In this document: in pieces, positions 31,532 through 43,100 of the stretch | Layout: every line of letters begins with the position of its first letter | Position numbering within the stretch: the stretch's first letter is position 1 | NCBI GenBank assembly: GCA_016490725.1 | Contig: JAEMHR010000054.1 | Location: 1 to 64,000 of the forward strand | Origin: Amphichorda felina | Lineage: Eukaryota; Ascomycota; Sordariomycetes; Hypocreales; Bionectriaceae | Length of the DNA stretch: 64,000 nucleotides | Reading direction: 5' to 3' | Notes under the pieces: model-generated | Database searches by the model: none | Told to the model about the DNA's origin: nothing | The model's input: only the letters and a program-made list of their open reading frames with translations | Translations under genes and position numbers: made by a program

Positions 31532-34500
31532 TCATTCCTCCTGGTACGAGATCTTGCGCATCTCACCCAGCCGGTGCCGCGCAGACGCCAGTGCGTTCTC
31601 CAGCTGGAGGATTTCGACCTATGAAGAATGCCGACATTAGCCATCTCGACTTGCAAAGGAGCGTTGGCGCTAGCACCAACAACACGCAGGCAAACGACAT
31701 TAGCCCCCTTGCCCCTGCCACATCCTGGAACACCCACCCCCAACAGTACAGCTACAGTGGAAGATGGATGTTGCCAAAGGGAGGCGCGGCATTCTATTAC
31801 GGGCGTCATGCAAATACGGAGGGGGGACACTCTTTGGGTAAAAACAAGCGGAAGAGGGAGGCGTGGTGGCATGGGTGTGCAGAGAAGGGGGAAGGAAACT
31901 TACCTGCTGCTCCATTTCTCGGACCTTGAACTCGTGAGAGCCGAGCTTCGAGTAGTCGATCTGCTCCTCCCCTTGGTTTCGCTCCTTGATCATGTTCTGC
32001 ACTTGGCGCACCAGCGCCCGGCAGGCCGCGCCCACCGCCTTGCTGGCCGACTCCAGCTTCTCCTGGCTTCTGGACATGAAGCCAGCCTTGACACGGGACG
32101 CTGCCACCAGCTGGGCCGTCGAGGCTGCCACATCGTTCGACGCTACGATGAGCTGCTCTGGGCTGTTGCGCCCTGAGATCACTCCATCGGCGGTTTCGAT
32201 CAGCGTGTTAGTCGAGGAGGCGACGGCCTTGGCTGCCGAGATCAGCCCCTCTGTCCAACGGTTGTTCTTCTTGTAGAAGGCCGTGCGCGACGATGAGCCA
32301 CGCCCCGCCGTCACGATCTCCTCCTGCGTCACCGTAGCGGCCTTGATGAGTTCCGCGATGGCGTTGGTGATGGCCATGGCTGCGTCGAGGATCGAGTCGT
32401 GTACCTTAAGCTCGTACGTCGAGTAACCGTCCCTCGGCTTGTTCCTGAGCTTCGCGAGTCTCTGCGCAGCTGCTGCGATGGCATCGGCAGCCTTGTGAAG
32501 CTCTGAATCGACCAGGTCGCCCAAGTCGCCCTTGTTGTTGGTAAGCTTGCCAAAACCAGGGGCAAACGCCTCAACCAGCTTGTTGAGCTTCTGGAGGTTC
32601 ATCTGGACATCATTATTGTTGTTGATGACCACGTCCGTCTTCTGCAGCGGCTCCATGCCCTCCAAGCGGAAGCTCTGGAGGCCCCTGAAGAAGTGAATCG
32701 TTGACAGAGCCGACTGACGGGCGCCACCCATGAGGGCGTCGGTCTTCTTGTCGTCGGTAGCTAAACGACTCAGGCCCTTAGTGTTGCTGCACACATCAGC
32801 AATGGACCCGGAGAAGATGTTGATGGACTTGATGAGCTCGGCGTGTGTACTGTTCGGGCCGTCGGCGATGAAGTTGTTGAATGCAGTAGCAAACTCCATG
32901 GCGCTGGACGCAGCCTTTTCGATCTGCGAAAGCACGTACGACGGCGACGCGTTCTGATTTCCTGCCTGCATCGACGAGTCCATCTCATACAGGGCATCAT
33001 CCACCCGCGAAATACCCGACTGAAGCACCGAGTCAATAATGTCGTTAATCTTATCCAAGTTGGCCATGATGAGGGCGTCAATCTGGCCGTCCAAGGCATG
33101 GTCTGTCTCGCCCTGGTTATTCTTGAGATCGTTGAGCTCGATCAGGGTCTGATCCATCCCCGCCTTGTACACCTCGAGCTCCTCCTCCTTGTCGCGAAGT
33201 AGCTGCTCCAGGTCCGAGTTGCCATCCCGAGCCATGGACTGCGCCTCCTGCAGAGCCCGCGACTTGTTGCGCAGCGCTTCCTCGAGATCGGCCATCTCGC
33301 GATTGTACTTGGCCAGCATTGTGGAGAGCTCATTGCCCTTGCTGCGCTCAAGGCCATCTGCGCGGTCGATAGCCATGCGAAGCTCGCGCTTGAGCTTCTC
33401 CACCTCGTCCTTGCTGCTCCCGCTTGCCCGATCCTTGTCGTGAAGTGCACGATCACGCTCGCGAATCATGTCTGCTAGCTCGAGGTTCTTGGTCTTGATC
33501 TCACGCTCGAGCTTCTCGCGTTTGTCGATGGCTTCCTGTGCGCTCGCCGCCTTCAGCTGAACAGCCTTGAACTTTTGCAGAAGATCAAGATGCTCCTGGC
33601 GAAGCTGCGAGTACAGCTTCGCTAGAGACTCATACTTGGTGCGCCATGTGTTGACTTGCTCCTGAAGGGCCTGGATCTGCTCGTCCCTGCTGGACATCTG
33701 CTGGCCTAAGCTATTCTGGATTTGGGAGAGCTCTCCCTCGAGCGCCTTAACTCGCTGGTCGTATTGCTGCAGCATCAGCTGGTCTCGCTCATACTGGGCA
33801 CGGGCATTGAGGTTCTCCCGTTCCAGTTCTGCAAGCCGGCCCTGAGTCTGCCATTGAGCTTGCTGGGCCAGCAATGCCTCTTGTTCCCTCTGCTGTTGCT
33901 CAGCAAGCCGGCGCTGCTGTTCCTCAAAATCACGTTGCGCCTGCATCTGAGCCTGTTGCTGTGCCAGCAGTTGGGCCTGGGCTCGCTCTTCCATGACTCG
34001 CTGCTGCTCCTCGTATTCCTGGTTCTGCCTGTCGAGCTCGCTCTTCCAGAACTCAGAGATTTCACCAGGCTCCTCCGTCTTCGGTTCCGGTCGGGGACTC
34101 GGGCGGCGCTCAATCTCTTGCTTGGGGCGCGCCGGGAGTGCGGGAGCTTTATCATCCTCCGCCAGGAGGTTGGGAGGGTCGTGGGGGAGCTTGGGAATAG
34201 TGATGAGGCTGGTGAGGTATCGAAGGTTGGAGCACTCGTAGTAGAACTTGACAAGCCGGTGGTGCTGTGCGTCGTATCGTTCCCGTAGGGGCTGAAGGGC
34301 ATCATCGTCACCAGTGACTACAGAAAACGTATTAGCTTGGCGGGAATTGGCTTTTCAAAGCCGGACAACCTACTGGAGTGCAAGGCTCGCAGCATGCTCG
34401 TAATAAACTTGTAGATGCCATAACTCTCCTGAACAAGTGGCACCAGCGCGGATATCCGGCATTCATTGTTTCCAACGTGCCTGAAGTGCGAAAAGATGAG

Positions 34501-35172
34501 CTTTTGGAACTGCTCAATCTTATCCTGGAGCGCCATGAGGTCGGTGATCGTCTCGTAGCCCTCGTTCGGGTCGTTGATCGCCTTCAGACTGATATACTCT
34601 TCATACTCGAACGTTCCGTTGAACTCCTTGTGCGCGTCGTGGAAAGCAAGCTTCGCTAAGATATAGAATACGTATTCGTGGATCAGAGGGCCGTAACCGC
34701 GAACACCCTCGCCGGTCATTCCGCGCCCCAAGCTGTCGATCCAATTCCGGTGCGCCATTGCTTCTCGCAAGGCCACGACGTGGCCCTCTTGGAGGACCCT
34801 GTGAATCGTGATCAAGGCCTTGAACGTTTGGACCTCATCGGCAAGGATCGGCTGCCTGTTGCAAACCATTTAGCGCACTTAACATATAGGCGGCGAGGCC
34901 GGGTCGCACGTACACCTTGATGCCAGCCCAGAAGGCCTGTGAGGACTTGTGATCCCATGTGTAGACAATGCATGCGCGGACATGCTTGCGTTTCGGGGAG
35001 ATCTCCTCGCTGTTGGTGGCCTTGCGGATGTTGATGGCAAGCTCCTGGTCGGTCCTGATCGGTCGGGCGAGTCAGCATGCGTTGCTTTATGGCCCGGCAG
35101 CCCGAGAGCTGCGCTGAACTATAGTCGTCAGGTCACGTACTTGGTATGCTCCGCGCTGCGAAGGGAGGCCAT
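31532..35172 (-). CDS. SLA2: SLA2 / End4: ANTH-THATCH endocytic adaptor
   Basis: Five exons: 35172-35141, 35054-34914, 34855-34374, 34317-31904 and 31618-31532, giving 1051 residues, the usual length. Sla2 (Hip1R family) links clathrin-coated endocytic sites to actin at the plasma membrane. The ANTH domain (about 8-270) begins TDQELAINIRKATNSEEISP and has KRKHVRACIVYTWDH, WAGIKVQPILADEVQTFKAL and LQEGHVVALREA. A Gln/Glu-rich coiled coil follows (about 330-640). The C-terminal I/LWEQ (THATCH) actin-binding module (about 800-1045) includes ADAIAAAAQRLAKL, ILDAAMAITNAIAELIKAA and ASKAVGAACRALVRQV. A 285-base intron precedes the 28-residue last exon (VEILQLENALASARHRLGEM). This gene is the standard right flank of ascomycete MAT loci. 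Confidence 0.95.
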
Positions 35173-36302
35173 GGCGGGCTGTTCGACCGCAGCTCGTCTG
35201 CGGTTGGAGTAACGATAAAGGGGTGCACCAAGTTGTCGCAAGTGGGAGGAGGTGTGAGCACACCCCTGGACCTTGGAATCCGAGGCGCAGCTCAATAAGG
35301 ATAGGCTGGGCTCGACAAGTCCGGGTCAGACTGTCAATGACCAGAGAAAAAGGGTGCTTCTTAGGAATATAGGTGCCTGGAAAGCTGTCGTCAGCGTTTG
35401 ACGAAGCCACCTAGTCAATGGGTGTGATGCAACTGGCTTGGGCAGCAAGCATTGGATCATCATACATCACTGGAGTGGACCACCAACGCCGGCGCCGCAC
35501 TATCGGCGCTTGGAAATTCCGACCCGCAAATCAACATCATGTATGGAGTACAGATATGTTGGATGAGATGGGCTATCTATAGTGGGAACGGCAATTTCTG
35601 GAACATTGTTTTCCTTACATTTGAAGAATATGTGGGTAGAACGACGAGAAGAAATCGGATTGGTGCCTATGTGCCTTCGCAAGATCTAAGGTCAGACACA
35701 ATGGAGACGAGCTACCGTACCCGACTCATGGACAATTCATCTGATCTCAACTTCACTCTTCGTAATATCATCCTCTTCTGCCTCGAGACTATTTTGCTTC
35801 ACTGCCACCACTATCCGATCCCACTGGGTTGAGAAAAGGTAGATATAGCTGATCAGAATGTGGATAATACCTGTAGTGAACATGAACTGGAGGGGCATGC
35901 CACAGTGAACGCTTAGGCAAATTGCACGACAGACGGTCGAGGCAGGTTCACATTATGTCGATAGAAACGTGCTAACCGTCATTGGAACATCACAACGTGC
36001 GAACAAAACATCTCGAACGGAACTTCGGCGTTTTTAATCATGGGCGAAGATTTGACCTCTTGGAGAGTCGACGTCGGGCGGGCACCACTAGAGCTTGTCT
36101 CATACACGGATCCCAAGGTAGATTCATTCGTCATGCCTGGCAGCTGAGAAACAGATGAAATGTTTGGTCATGAAGATGTCATTGGGTCTTGTTCCCTATA
36201 GACACCGAAATGCAGACCCTGGCCATGCTCAGTTCTTTCCCATCCGGACTTAACACCCCAAGAAAAAAGACGCAATAACCACACTTTTCCCCGATTCCCC
36301 GT
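35173..36302. other. Intergenic: SLA2 promoter and RPL21 3' flank
   Basis: 1.13 kb between two minus-strand genes. It should hold the SLA2 promoter. The plus-strand frame at 35452-35832 shows no conserved features. No RNA gene seen. Confidence 0.5.
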
Positions 36303-36948
36303 TTAGATAGTCGTCTCGTACGGCAGAGGGGTGAGGGTCTCAGGCGGGTTGTCGGTCAGGGACAGGGTGTGCGCAGCGCGGGGCTGGAGGGGCTGGCGCT
36401 TGACCTCGACGGTGATGCCGGCGGCGCGGGCCTCCTTCTTCTTCTGGGCGTTCTCCTTCACGCGCTTCAGGAAGTCGTCTCGGGAGCCGGAGGGCTGGAT
36501 GTGCTCGAGGCGGACGTTGATGCGCTTCTCGATGTAGCGGCCCCAGACCTTCTTGTAGATGATGACACCGACAGCGGACTTGGTGACGTTGTAGACGACA
36601 CCAGTCTTTCCGTGGTAGACCTTGTAGGGCATACTATCCAGGTATCAGCCTTCCGTTCGATCGCAATTCGCCGTCGCCAAATCCTTACCCCTGCTGAACA
36701 GCACCGTTGACCTTGATGTCGACAATGTCACCAACACTGCTCGGCTGTTAGTCTTCTGTCTTCCTCGAATCGCTCTCGTCCCAAGACTGACCGGTAGGTC
36801 TTCAGGTAGGTGCTCATGTTAATCATGCCCTTCTTGCGGAAGTCCCGGCTGAAGGCATACTGCAAAGCGTGTCAGCGACGGCAATCGAGTAGCAATTCGA
36901 GATCAAACGTACGCGGGTGCCCGCACGCTTTCCGTAAGAGTGACCCAT
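36303..36948 (-). CDS. RPL21: 60S ribosomal protein L21 (eL21)
   Basis: Four exons, 36948-36913, 36859-36792, 36736-36689 and 36633-36303, encode 160 residues, the family's normal length. The spliced protein starts MGHSYGKRAGTR/YAFSRD, continues FRKKGMINMSTYLKTYR/VGDIVDIKVNGAVQQG/MPYKVYHGKTG and ends with TPLPYETTI. All joins keep frame; three short introns in the first third are typical of fungal ribosomal genes. It shares a 405-base divergent promoter with RPS9. RPL21 (often called L21e) next to SLA2 is conserved around MAT in Hypocreales. Confidence 0.96.
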
Positions 36949-37353
36949 GGCGTCTAGATTGTCGGGGTGCCGTGGGGAGAATTCGTCGTGGTCGTGGTCG
37001 AAATTTGGCGAAGGGGATGATCAGGCCTTCGCTTTGGTGTTGTGGATTTCCTCTGCAGCTTGTGGGAGCAGGCGAAAAGATAATCCGAGAATTTCCCTCA
37101 ATTTTCTGGACTGACGGTAGGGCACGAAACTGTGAGGGCGGGGCACCACCAAGTCTTAGGGTTCTTTGTGTGAGGGCCACGTGACCCTACTACCTCGATC
37201 GCCAAAAATTACCACCCCACAACCTCCCGATTTCCTGACCTCCGTGTAAAAGTTGCATCCGCCAGTCAACATCATCCGGAGCAAGTCAAGTGAGTTCAAC
37301 GCCGTCAATTCACCTCGCCGTCTCAGGATACGAATATTAACGGTCGTTTTAGA
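36949..37353. promoter_or_regulatory. Bidirectional promoter of RPL21 and RPS9
   Basis: 405 bases between two ribosomal protein start codons. It carries a Tbf1-type site AACCCTAA (TTAGGGTT on the plus strand, 37156-37163) and, 15 bases further, CACGTGAC (37178-37185, Cbf1-type), followed directly by an ACCCTACTACC stretch resembling part of the homol-E box. Tbf1 and Cbf1 are established ribosomal-gene regulators in many ascomycetes outside the S. cerevisiae Rap1 lineage. The sites are seen; their occupancy is inferred. Confidence 0.7.
37290..37352 (+). other. RPS9: Intron in the 5' leader of RPS9
   Basis: Donor GTGAGT at 37290, ATTAAC branch-like site near 37337 and acceptor TTTTAG ending at 37352, one base before the ATG at 37354. 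Leader introns adjoining the start codon are frequent in fungal ribosomal genes. Confidence 0.55.
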
Positions 37354-38067
37354 ATGCCTCCTCGCGCGTACTCCAAGACCTCGCGTGTCCCTCGCCGCCC
37401 TTTCGAGGCCGCTCGATTGTCAGTATCACCGGCCACTGAACATGAGCTTGACTCTGTTTAAGTCGATTGTGACCAAGAAACTGACATTAATACCCCAGGG
37501 ACTCTGAGCTTAAGCTCGTCGGCGAGTATGGCCTCCGCAACAAGCGTGAGGTCTGGCGTGTCGGTCTGACTCTGTCCAAGATCCGTCGTGCTGCCCGGTA
37601 TGTCCCTTTCATATTCGCAATGTTCGGCTTTTTGGGCGCGCTAACTCGAGTGTAGTCAGCTCCTCACTCTCGATGAGAAGGATCCCAAGCGCCTCTTCGA
37701 GGGTAACGCCCTCATTCGCCGTCTCGTCCGCGTCGGTGTCCTTGACGAGTCCCGCATGAAGCTCGATTACGTCCTGGCCCTCAAGATCGAGGATTTCCTC
37801 GAGCGCCGCCTGCAGACCTGCGTCTACAAGCTCGGTCTTGCCAAGTCCATCCACCACGCCCGTGTCCTGATCCGTCAGCGCCACATCCGTGTCGGCAAGC
37901 AGATCGTCAACGTGCCTTCTTTCATCGTCCGTCTCGACTCCCAGAAGCACATCGACTTCGCCCTTACCTCGCCCTTCGGTGGCGGCCGCCCTGGCCGTGT
38001 CCGCAGAAAGAAGGCCAAGGCCGCTGAGGAGGCCGGTGGCGAGGAGGAGGAGGAGGATGACGAGTAA
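37354..38067 (+). CDS. RPS9: 40S ribosomal protein S9 (uS4)
   Basis: Three exons, 37354-37418, 37499-37597 and 37656-38067, encode 191 residues. The protein begins MPPRAYSKTSRVPRRPFEAA, continues DSELKLVGEYGLRNKREVWR and carries the S4 RNA-binding domain (LERRLQTCVYKLGLAKSIHH, ARVLIRQRHIRVGKQIVNVP). It ends with an acidic tail of Glu and Asp. uS4 is an early 18S rRNA-binding protein of the small-subunit body and part of the mRNA entry region. The gene is convergent with SLU7 (263 bases between stops). Confidence 0.97.
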
Positions 38068-38330
38068 ATGCACGAGCATATGTGACAATGGTTCTCCCTC
38101 AAGGTCTGGAATGATGGTAGGGAAAGAATACCTCTCACGGGAAATGGATTCTCGTCATAGTTGCGGCGTTAGCCAGAGGACAATGGAATGATTTCGCCCA
38201 AATACATTTAGCCTGTTCACCCTATCCACTTTGTGTGATCTGATACGTGTTGGTGCAACTTTCAACACAATTCTATACGTAGACTTTGAATACGCGTTTG
38301 GCTTGGGTATTGAATTTGTAGTACTCAACG

Positions 38331-39716
38331 CTAACTGATAAGCTCATCCTTCCCCAAGAACTTGGCCATTGGATCATTGGCCGCTGTCCTCTTCCGCCGA
38401 TATTCCTCCATCTCTGCCTCGGAAACGCCATTGAGCATCTCTTCACGAGTACGTTTCTTTGATGCACCCTCATCCTTCTCCTTCTCGGCATTCTCCTCCT
38501 TTTCATCCTGTTTCTCCTCATCCTCGGGCTTCGCTTCGATCAAGTTGGCCCCTGTGCGTTGCTGCTCTGCAGCCTCCCATGCCTGTTTGCCCTCTTCTCC
38601 CGTACAGTAACTGTTTTTTATGATAGAGTGGCAGCATGCGTATCCCCACTTGAAATTCGACCACCAGCTTCCCCATACAGATGTATGGTTGTTGATGAGG
38701 ACGTCTTCGGGGTACTTGGACTTGGCCTGCTTCTTTGGAGCTCCCTTGATCAACCCAGCTTCGTCATACTCGACAAACGCCTCCGACTCCGTGACCGTCA
38801 GGTTCCTCAAGGCTGCCGGCATAGCCTTCTGGTCGCCACCGCCATATTTCTCACGCAGCTGCTTTTCCTTTTCGGCTCGCTTCTTCTCGGCCTCTTCCCT
38901 TTCCTTCTTTCTGTAGAACTCTCCTGCTGTCGGGTTCGCTTGCAGATGTTGTGATGTGTCGCCGCCCTTCTCTTGTGCCTCCCACGCGTATTTTTGAGCC
39001 TTCTCAAAAGCCGACGCATCTCCAGATGATCGCATGAAGCCTTCCTCGGCGAAGAGCTCTGCCGCTTTGTCCTTTGTCGCACCACTGTCCACCAACGAAC
39101 GGCTCTTGGGGTCATACTTGGCAGATTCGACATCAAGATTAAGGAGATACTTGGCCGTATCTTCGCGTATTCGGAGTTGTCGCGTGGCTGTGCTCTGGTG
39201 TTTGCTCATGTCGTTCTCTTCGGCGTACTTGTCCCCGCCATCTTCATCCTCATCCCCAGCGGCAGACTTGTGCGCTTGCTTGCGCAGTTCCTCCATCTGA
39301 TTAAACTCATCCACAACGTTGCGGTAATCCTTTGTATCGTACCCATTCCATCGATCTCGTTTCGCATCCCACCCGAGCTGGACGTCCTGCAGCACTTCGT
39401 CCGCCTGGATGTCCTTGCCCGTCCACTTGGCGCCCTTGGCCCTCGGTCGGCTCAGGCAGTCTTTAGCCTTGTGTGTCATTGCGCCGCAGTTCTCGCATGC
39501 ACCTTTGCGATACTTGGTTGCCGCCGGGCCGGCCTTTTTGCCACGGTCGTACCATTGCGACTTTTCGTCCTTCTTCTCTCGTCGCTGATGCTTGAGGTAA
39601 TCATTGTCGTCACCCTCTTCGCCTGCGTAGAAGGGTCGTTTACTAATGAATGACGGGATGTATATGTTCTCCTCCTTTGATGCTGCGCCCGTCTCGGGCT
39701 TTTGAGGCGGTGGCAT
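38331..39716 (-). CDS. SLU7: Pre-mRNA-splicing factor SLU7
   Basis: Single exon of 461 residues. Slu7 acts in the second catalytic step of splicing, in 3' splice-site choice. Features: N-terminal ENIYIPSFISKRPFY; a CCHC zinc knuckle at residues 74-87 (Cys74, Cys77, His82, Cys87); RPRAKGAKWTGKDIQADEV; WDAKRDRWNGYD; a long charged central part; and the conserved VWGSWWSNFKWGYACCHSII block followed by NSYCTGEEGK. The tail is rich in Glu and Lys. The ATG at 39716 is chosen because the open frame upstream has no ATG and the family begins with a Pro-rich segment as here. The gene is divergent from REV3 with a CACGTGAC box between them. Confidence 0.94.
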   Translation of the reverse strand: MPPPQKPETGAASKEENIYIPSFISKRPFYAGEEGDDNDYLKHQRREKKDEKSQWYDRGKKAGPAATKYRKGACENCGAMTHKAKDCLSRPRAKGAKWTGKDIQADEVLQDVQLGWDAKRDRWNGYDTKDYRNVVDEFNQMEELRKQAHKSAAGDEDEDGGDKYAEENDMSKHQSTATRQLRIREDTAKYLLNLDVESAKYDPKSRSLVDSGATKDKAAELFAEEGFMRSSGDASAFEKAQKYAWEAQEKGGDTSQHLQANPTAGEFYRKKEREEAEKKRAEKEKQLREKYGGGDQKAMPAALRNLTVTESEAFVEYDEAGLIKGAPKKQAKSKYPEDVLINNHTSVWGSWWSNFKWGYACCHSIIKNSYCTGEEGKQAWEAAEQQRTGANLIEAKPEDEEKQDEKEENAEKEKDEGASKKRTREEMLNGVSEAEMEEYRRKRTAANDPMAKFLGKDELIS

Positions 39717-40146
39717 ATTGCTGGGTGAATTCGTGTTGACGTTACTCGTCGAGGAGTTCGAAGTAATATCTCCCGGCCCGAAAAGAGACCAAGATGGGCT
39801 CCCCTCCAGTCGCAATAGTGGAACGGAGAAATAAGAGAGTAGTTACGCGTTGTGCGCTCCCAGGAGTGTGTTTCCCTGCCCAGAAGTCAGGTCTGCAAGC
39901 TTCAGTATCCGCGCTGATGAGGTCAAGAAGTTGTTACCCAGCTGGCGTCTTATCGAAAAGTGGCCGATAGAGATCTTATCGCACGTGACTTCGCGATGCG
40001 GGAGAGCTATACGAGGCAACATTTGATCACGAGTCGCGTCATGCACGACGTTTGTCAAACGGTTCGTTTCTTTTTTTTGCTTCGTTTCTTTTTTGACGGG
40101 GCGCGCAGAGGCACCATGACTGCATAAACTCCAATGGACCCCTGCA
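39717..40146. promoter_or_regulatory. Divergent promoter of SLU7 and REV3
   Basis: 430 bases between start codons, with CACGTGAC at 39982-39989, roughly in the middle. A T-rich tract (TTTCTTTTTTTTGCTTCGTTTC-like, near 40066-40092) lies just upstream of REV3. Confidence 0.55.
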
Positions 40147-43100
40147 ATGAAGGCAATGGACCACCTGTTCCGTGTCAGGCTGAACTGTATCGATCACTAC
40201 CAGGCAACCCCAACGCGTTATGATCCGCAGCTGCGCAATGACATTCGGCCGTCTCAAGTTTCTAAAGGGCCAAAGGTGCCAGTGGTCAGGGTCTTTGGCT
40301 CAACCGAAACTGGCCAGAAGGTGTGCGCTCACATCCATGGAGCGTTCCCCTACCTTTACGTGGAGTATGAAGGAAGCTTAGTGCCAGATGAAGGTATGTT
40401 TGACGATTCATCAGTGAAACTTGAATAATGGCTAAATGGAGACCGTAGTTGGTGCCTTCATCTACCGTCTTCACCTGTCCATTGACCACGCGTTGGCTGT
40501 AAGCTACAGGCGTGACCAATATGGAGAAAATGCCAGGTTCGTGGCTCGAATCACCCTGGTGAAGGGGATTCCGTTCTTCGGATTCCATGTTGGATATCGC
40601 TTCTTCTTGAAGATCTACATGTTCAACCCCATCGTTATGACGCGGTTGGCGGACCTGCTCCAACAGGGTGTCATCATGAAGCGGAAATTCCAGCCCTACG
40701 AGGCACATCTCCAGTACTTGCTACAGTTCATGGCCGACTACAATCTTTACGGCTGCGACTATCTCGACTCTTCCAGTACTCATTTCAGGTCGCCAGTTCC
40801 CAACCCGGACGATGGCTCCCACTCATCCCATCTGTGGCATAGCCAGTCTGTGTCCCGTGAACAAATCACTGATGATCCCGCCCTGCCTCGAGTTAGTCAT
40901 TGCTCTGTCGAAGTCGATATCTGTGTCCAGGATATTATAAATCGCAAGATGGTGAAGGAGCGCCCGCTCCATCATGACTTTATTGAACGTACCAGCCCTT
41001 TGCCAGGAGATATGAAACTGGTTTCCAGTATGGCCGGCCTGTGGAGGGACGAGAGCAAGCGAAGGAGGCGCCAAATGGGCTTTCCAGAGGGAAATACTAG
41101 CCCCTTTCCCCCTGAGGTTCATGTCACGATGTCTGCAGATCCACGCCAGTCGCAACCGATGGGCTGGATACACGAAGAAGAATATCGAGAGCAAATCCGT
41201 GCACTTATAAACGACGAGAAGGTAGACACGGAACTGGATTTCAACACCTTTGTCAAGCCTGCTCCCAACGAGTACACCATTAATACGGCGTTGCAATCCG
41301 TGGAGGACCTGTACCCATCCAACTTGATGCCCGTCCTTGGCCTGCCATCTAATGCTTCTCAAGGGGCGGGCGATCCAGCCAGTAGCATTGAAGTCGATGA
41401 GCAGAAGGTGCCACGAGCACAAAAAGGCGACGAGGATTTCTTCCCCGACGACTCTGATGAGGAAGCTCTAAGAGAACTAGGGATGGACGAACTGAGCCGA
41501 GCCACACCACCGCGATCTCGAAAGGAGAAATCTACACCACCTCGAGGAGAGGACGAGAACCCTTCGAAAAACCTAGCTGGGGTCTGCGCGAGCGGTCTCA
41601 AGACTGGCCGAATTCCCCGTATCCCAATCTGTCAAGAGCTCCTGGATGCAGCGGAGGATGAGGGCCTGGTTGGTCGAACTAAACGCCCCCGGGATGCGAA
41701 AGCATCTGCTGTACCAGTTCTTAAACGTAAAGGATCAGAAATCTCAGTCACCATTCCTACCAAAAAACCAAGGCACAGCCCCCCGGCATCAGCGGTGTCA
41801 GAGCCTTCTGGGCCCAGCTCCAGTCAAGTCGTTTTGCGCAACAGACACTCTTCCAAGAACCTGAGCCCTGGTATGAAGCCGTACTCGTCCCAGGAATTGC
41901 GGTTGTCGCAGAAGTCTGGAGACTCGCCTGCAACAAACCATGTTCTGAACTTTGCGGTCATCAAAGATCCCAATGATGCGAATGCAAGATCTCAGCGCAG
42001 CCAGAAGCCATCTTCTTATCACAGAGACACCATGCAAAAGAAACAAGTGACTTTTAGCCCAGCTTGCTCCTTTCCAGACGCAGATTCATCATCCGGCCTC
42101 TTGTCCTCACCAACTGCTGCCAGTGGAAGGGCAACGGAAACTCCTCTGTCAAAGATCCAGCAGTCTCTGGATGAGTTTGCTCCAGCGTCGAGGACGCTGA
42201 TCTTCGCAGCTCGACCGCCTGACCCTGCATCCGCTTCCTCGTTACTGCAAGACATGAAGATACCCAACGTCATCTACCAGGATGCTTTTTACAGCAAGGA
42301 AAAGGACGTCCCTGCCCGGCCACGCGAATACGCCGGGCGTGAGTATCGTCTCGAAAGCAACACAGTCCCGTTTCTTCCACCCTTTGATCCTACTGGCACA
42401 TCGGCGGCAAGTTACGGTGTCAGGGGAAACGAACCAATAGACAGAATGTCAGTGGAAAGAGAATTTGAGCGGCAGGGGAAACAGTGCTCGTGGGCCAGCT
42501 GGGAGTTTGCCCAACCCCCTCCATCCCGTGAAGAAGTCAGTGACTGGTGGGATGAGAAGAAGGCAAAGGCTATCTTACGGAATGGCAAAAGCCGCCGGTT
42601 TGGAGCGACCCCCAAGCGACATCTGTCCCAGATCGATGGTCCTACTCCCAAGAACAAGCATGGGTTCGCCTATACGCAAAAGAAAAAGTCGACAAGCGTG
42701 GAACACGAAGCTCAGTACATGAGCACCATGAGCATAGAGATTCACGTCAATACTCGGGGCAAATTTGTCCCGAATCCTGAGGAAGACGAAGTCCAGTGCA
42801 TATTCTGGTCCGTCAAGTCAGACGAGACGGCTCTGGACAGTCAAGACCCATCAGCAGCAATCCAGTCAGGCATCATTGTCCTCGACGCCGACGGTACTCT
42901 GGCTCAGCGAATGCAAAGGCAAAGCTCGGTCGAGGTTATCGAAGAAGCCTCAGAGCTTGATCTCATGGTGCGAATGGTTGAGATTGTACGGACTCACGAC
43001 CCCGATGTTCTCACCGGATACGAGGTACACGGAAGTTCCTGGGGCTACTTGATTGAGCGAGCAAGGTTGAAATACGACTACACCCTGTGTGATGAGTTCT

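Noticed and set aside
31700..31903. SLA2 reading through to a stop in the open frame near 31700
   Set aside because: A consensus donor lies at 31903 and a 28-residue last exon restores the conserved SLA2 end; read-through gives unrelated residues.
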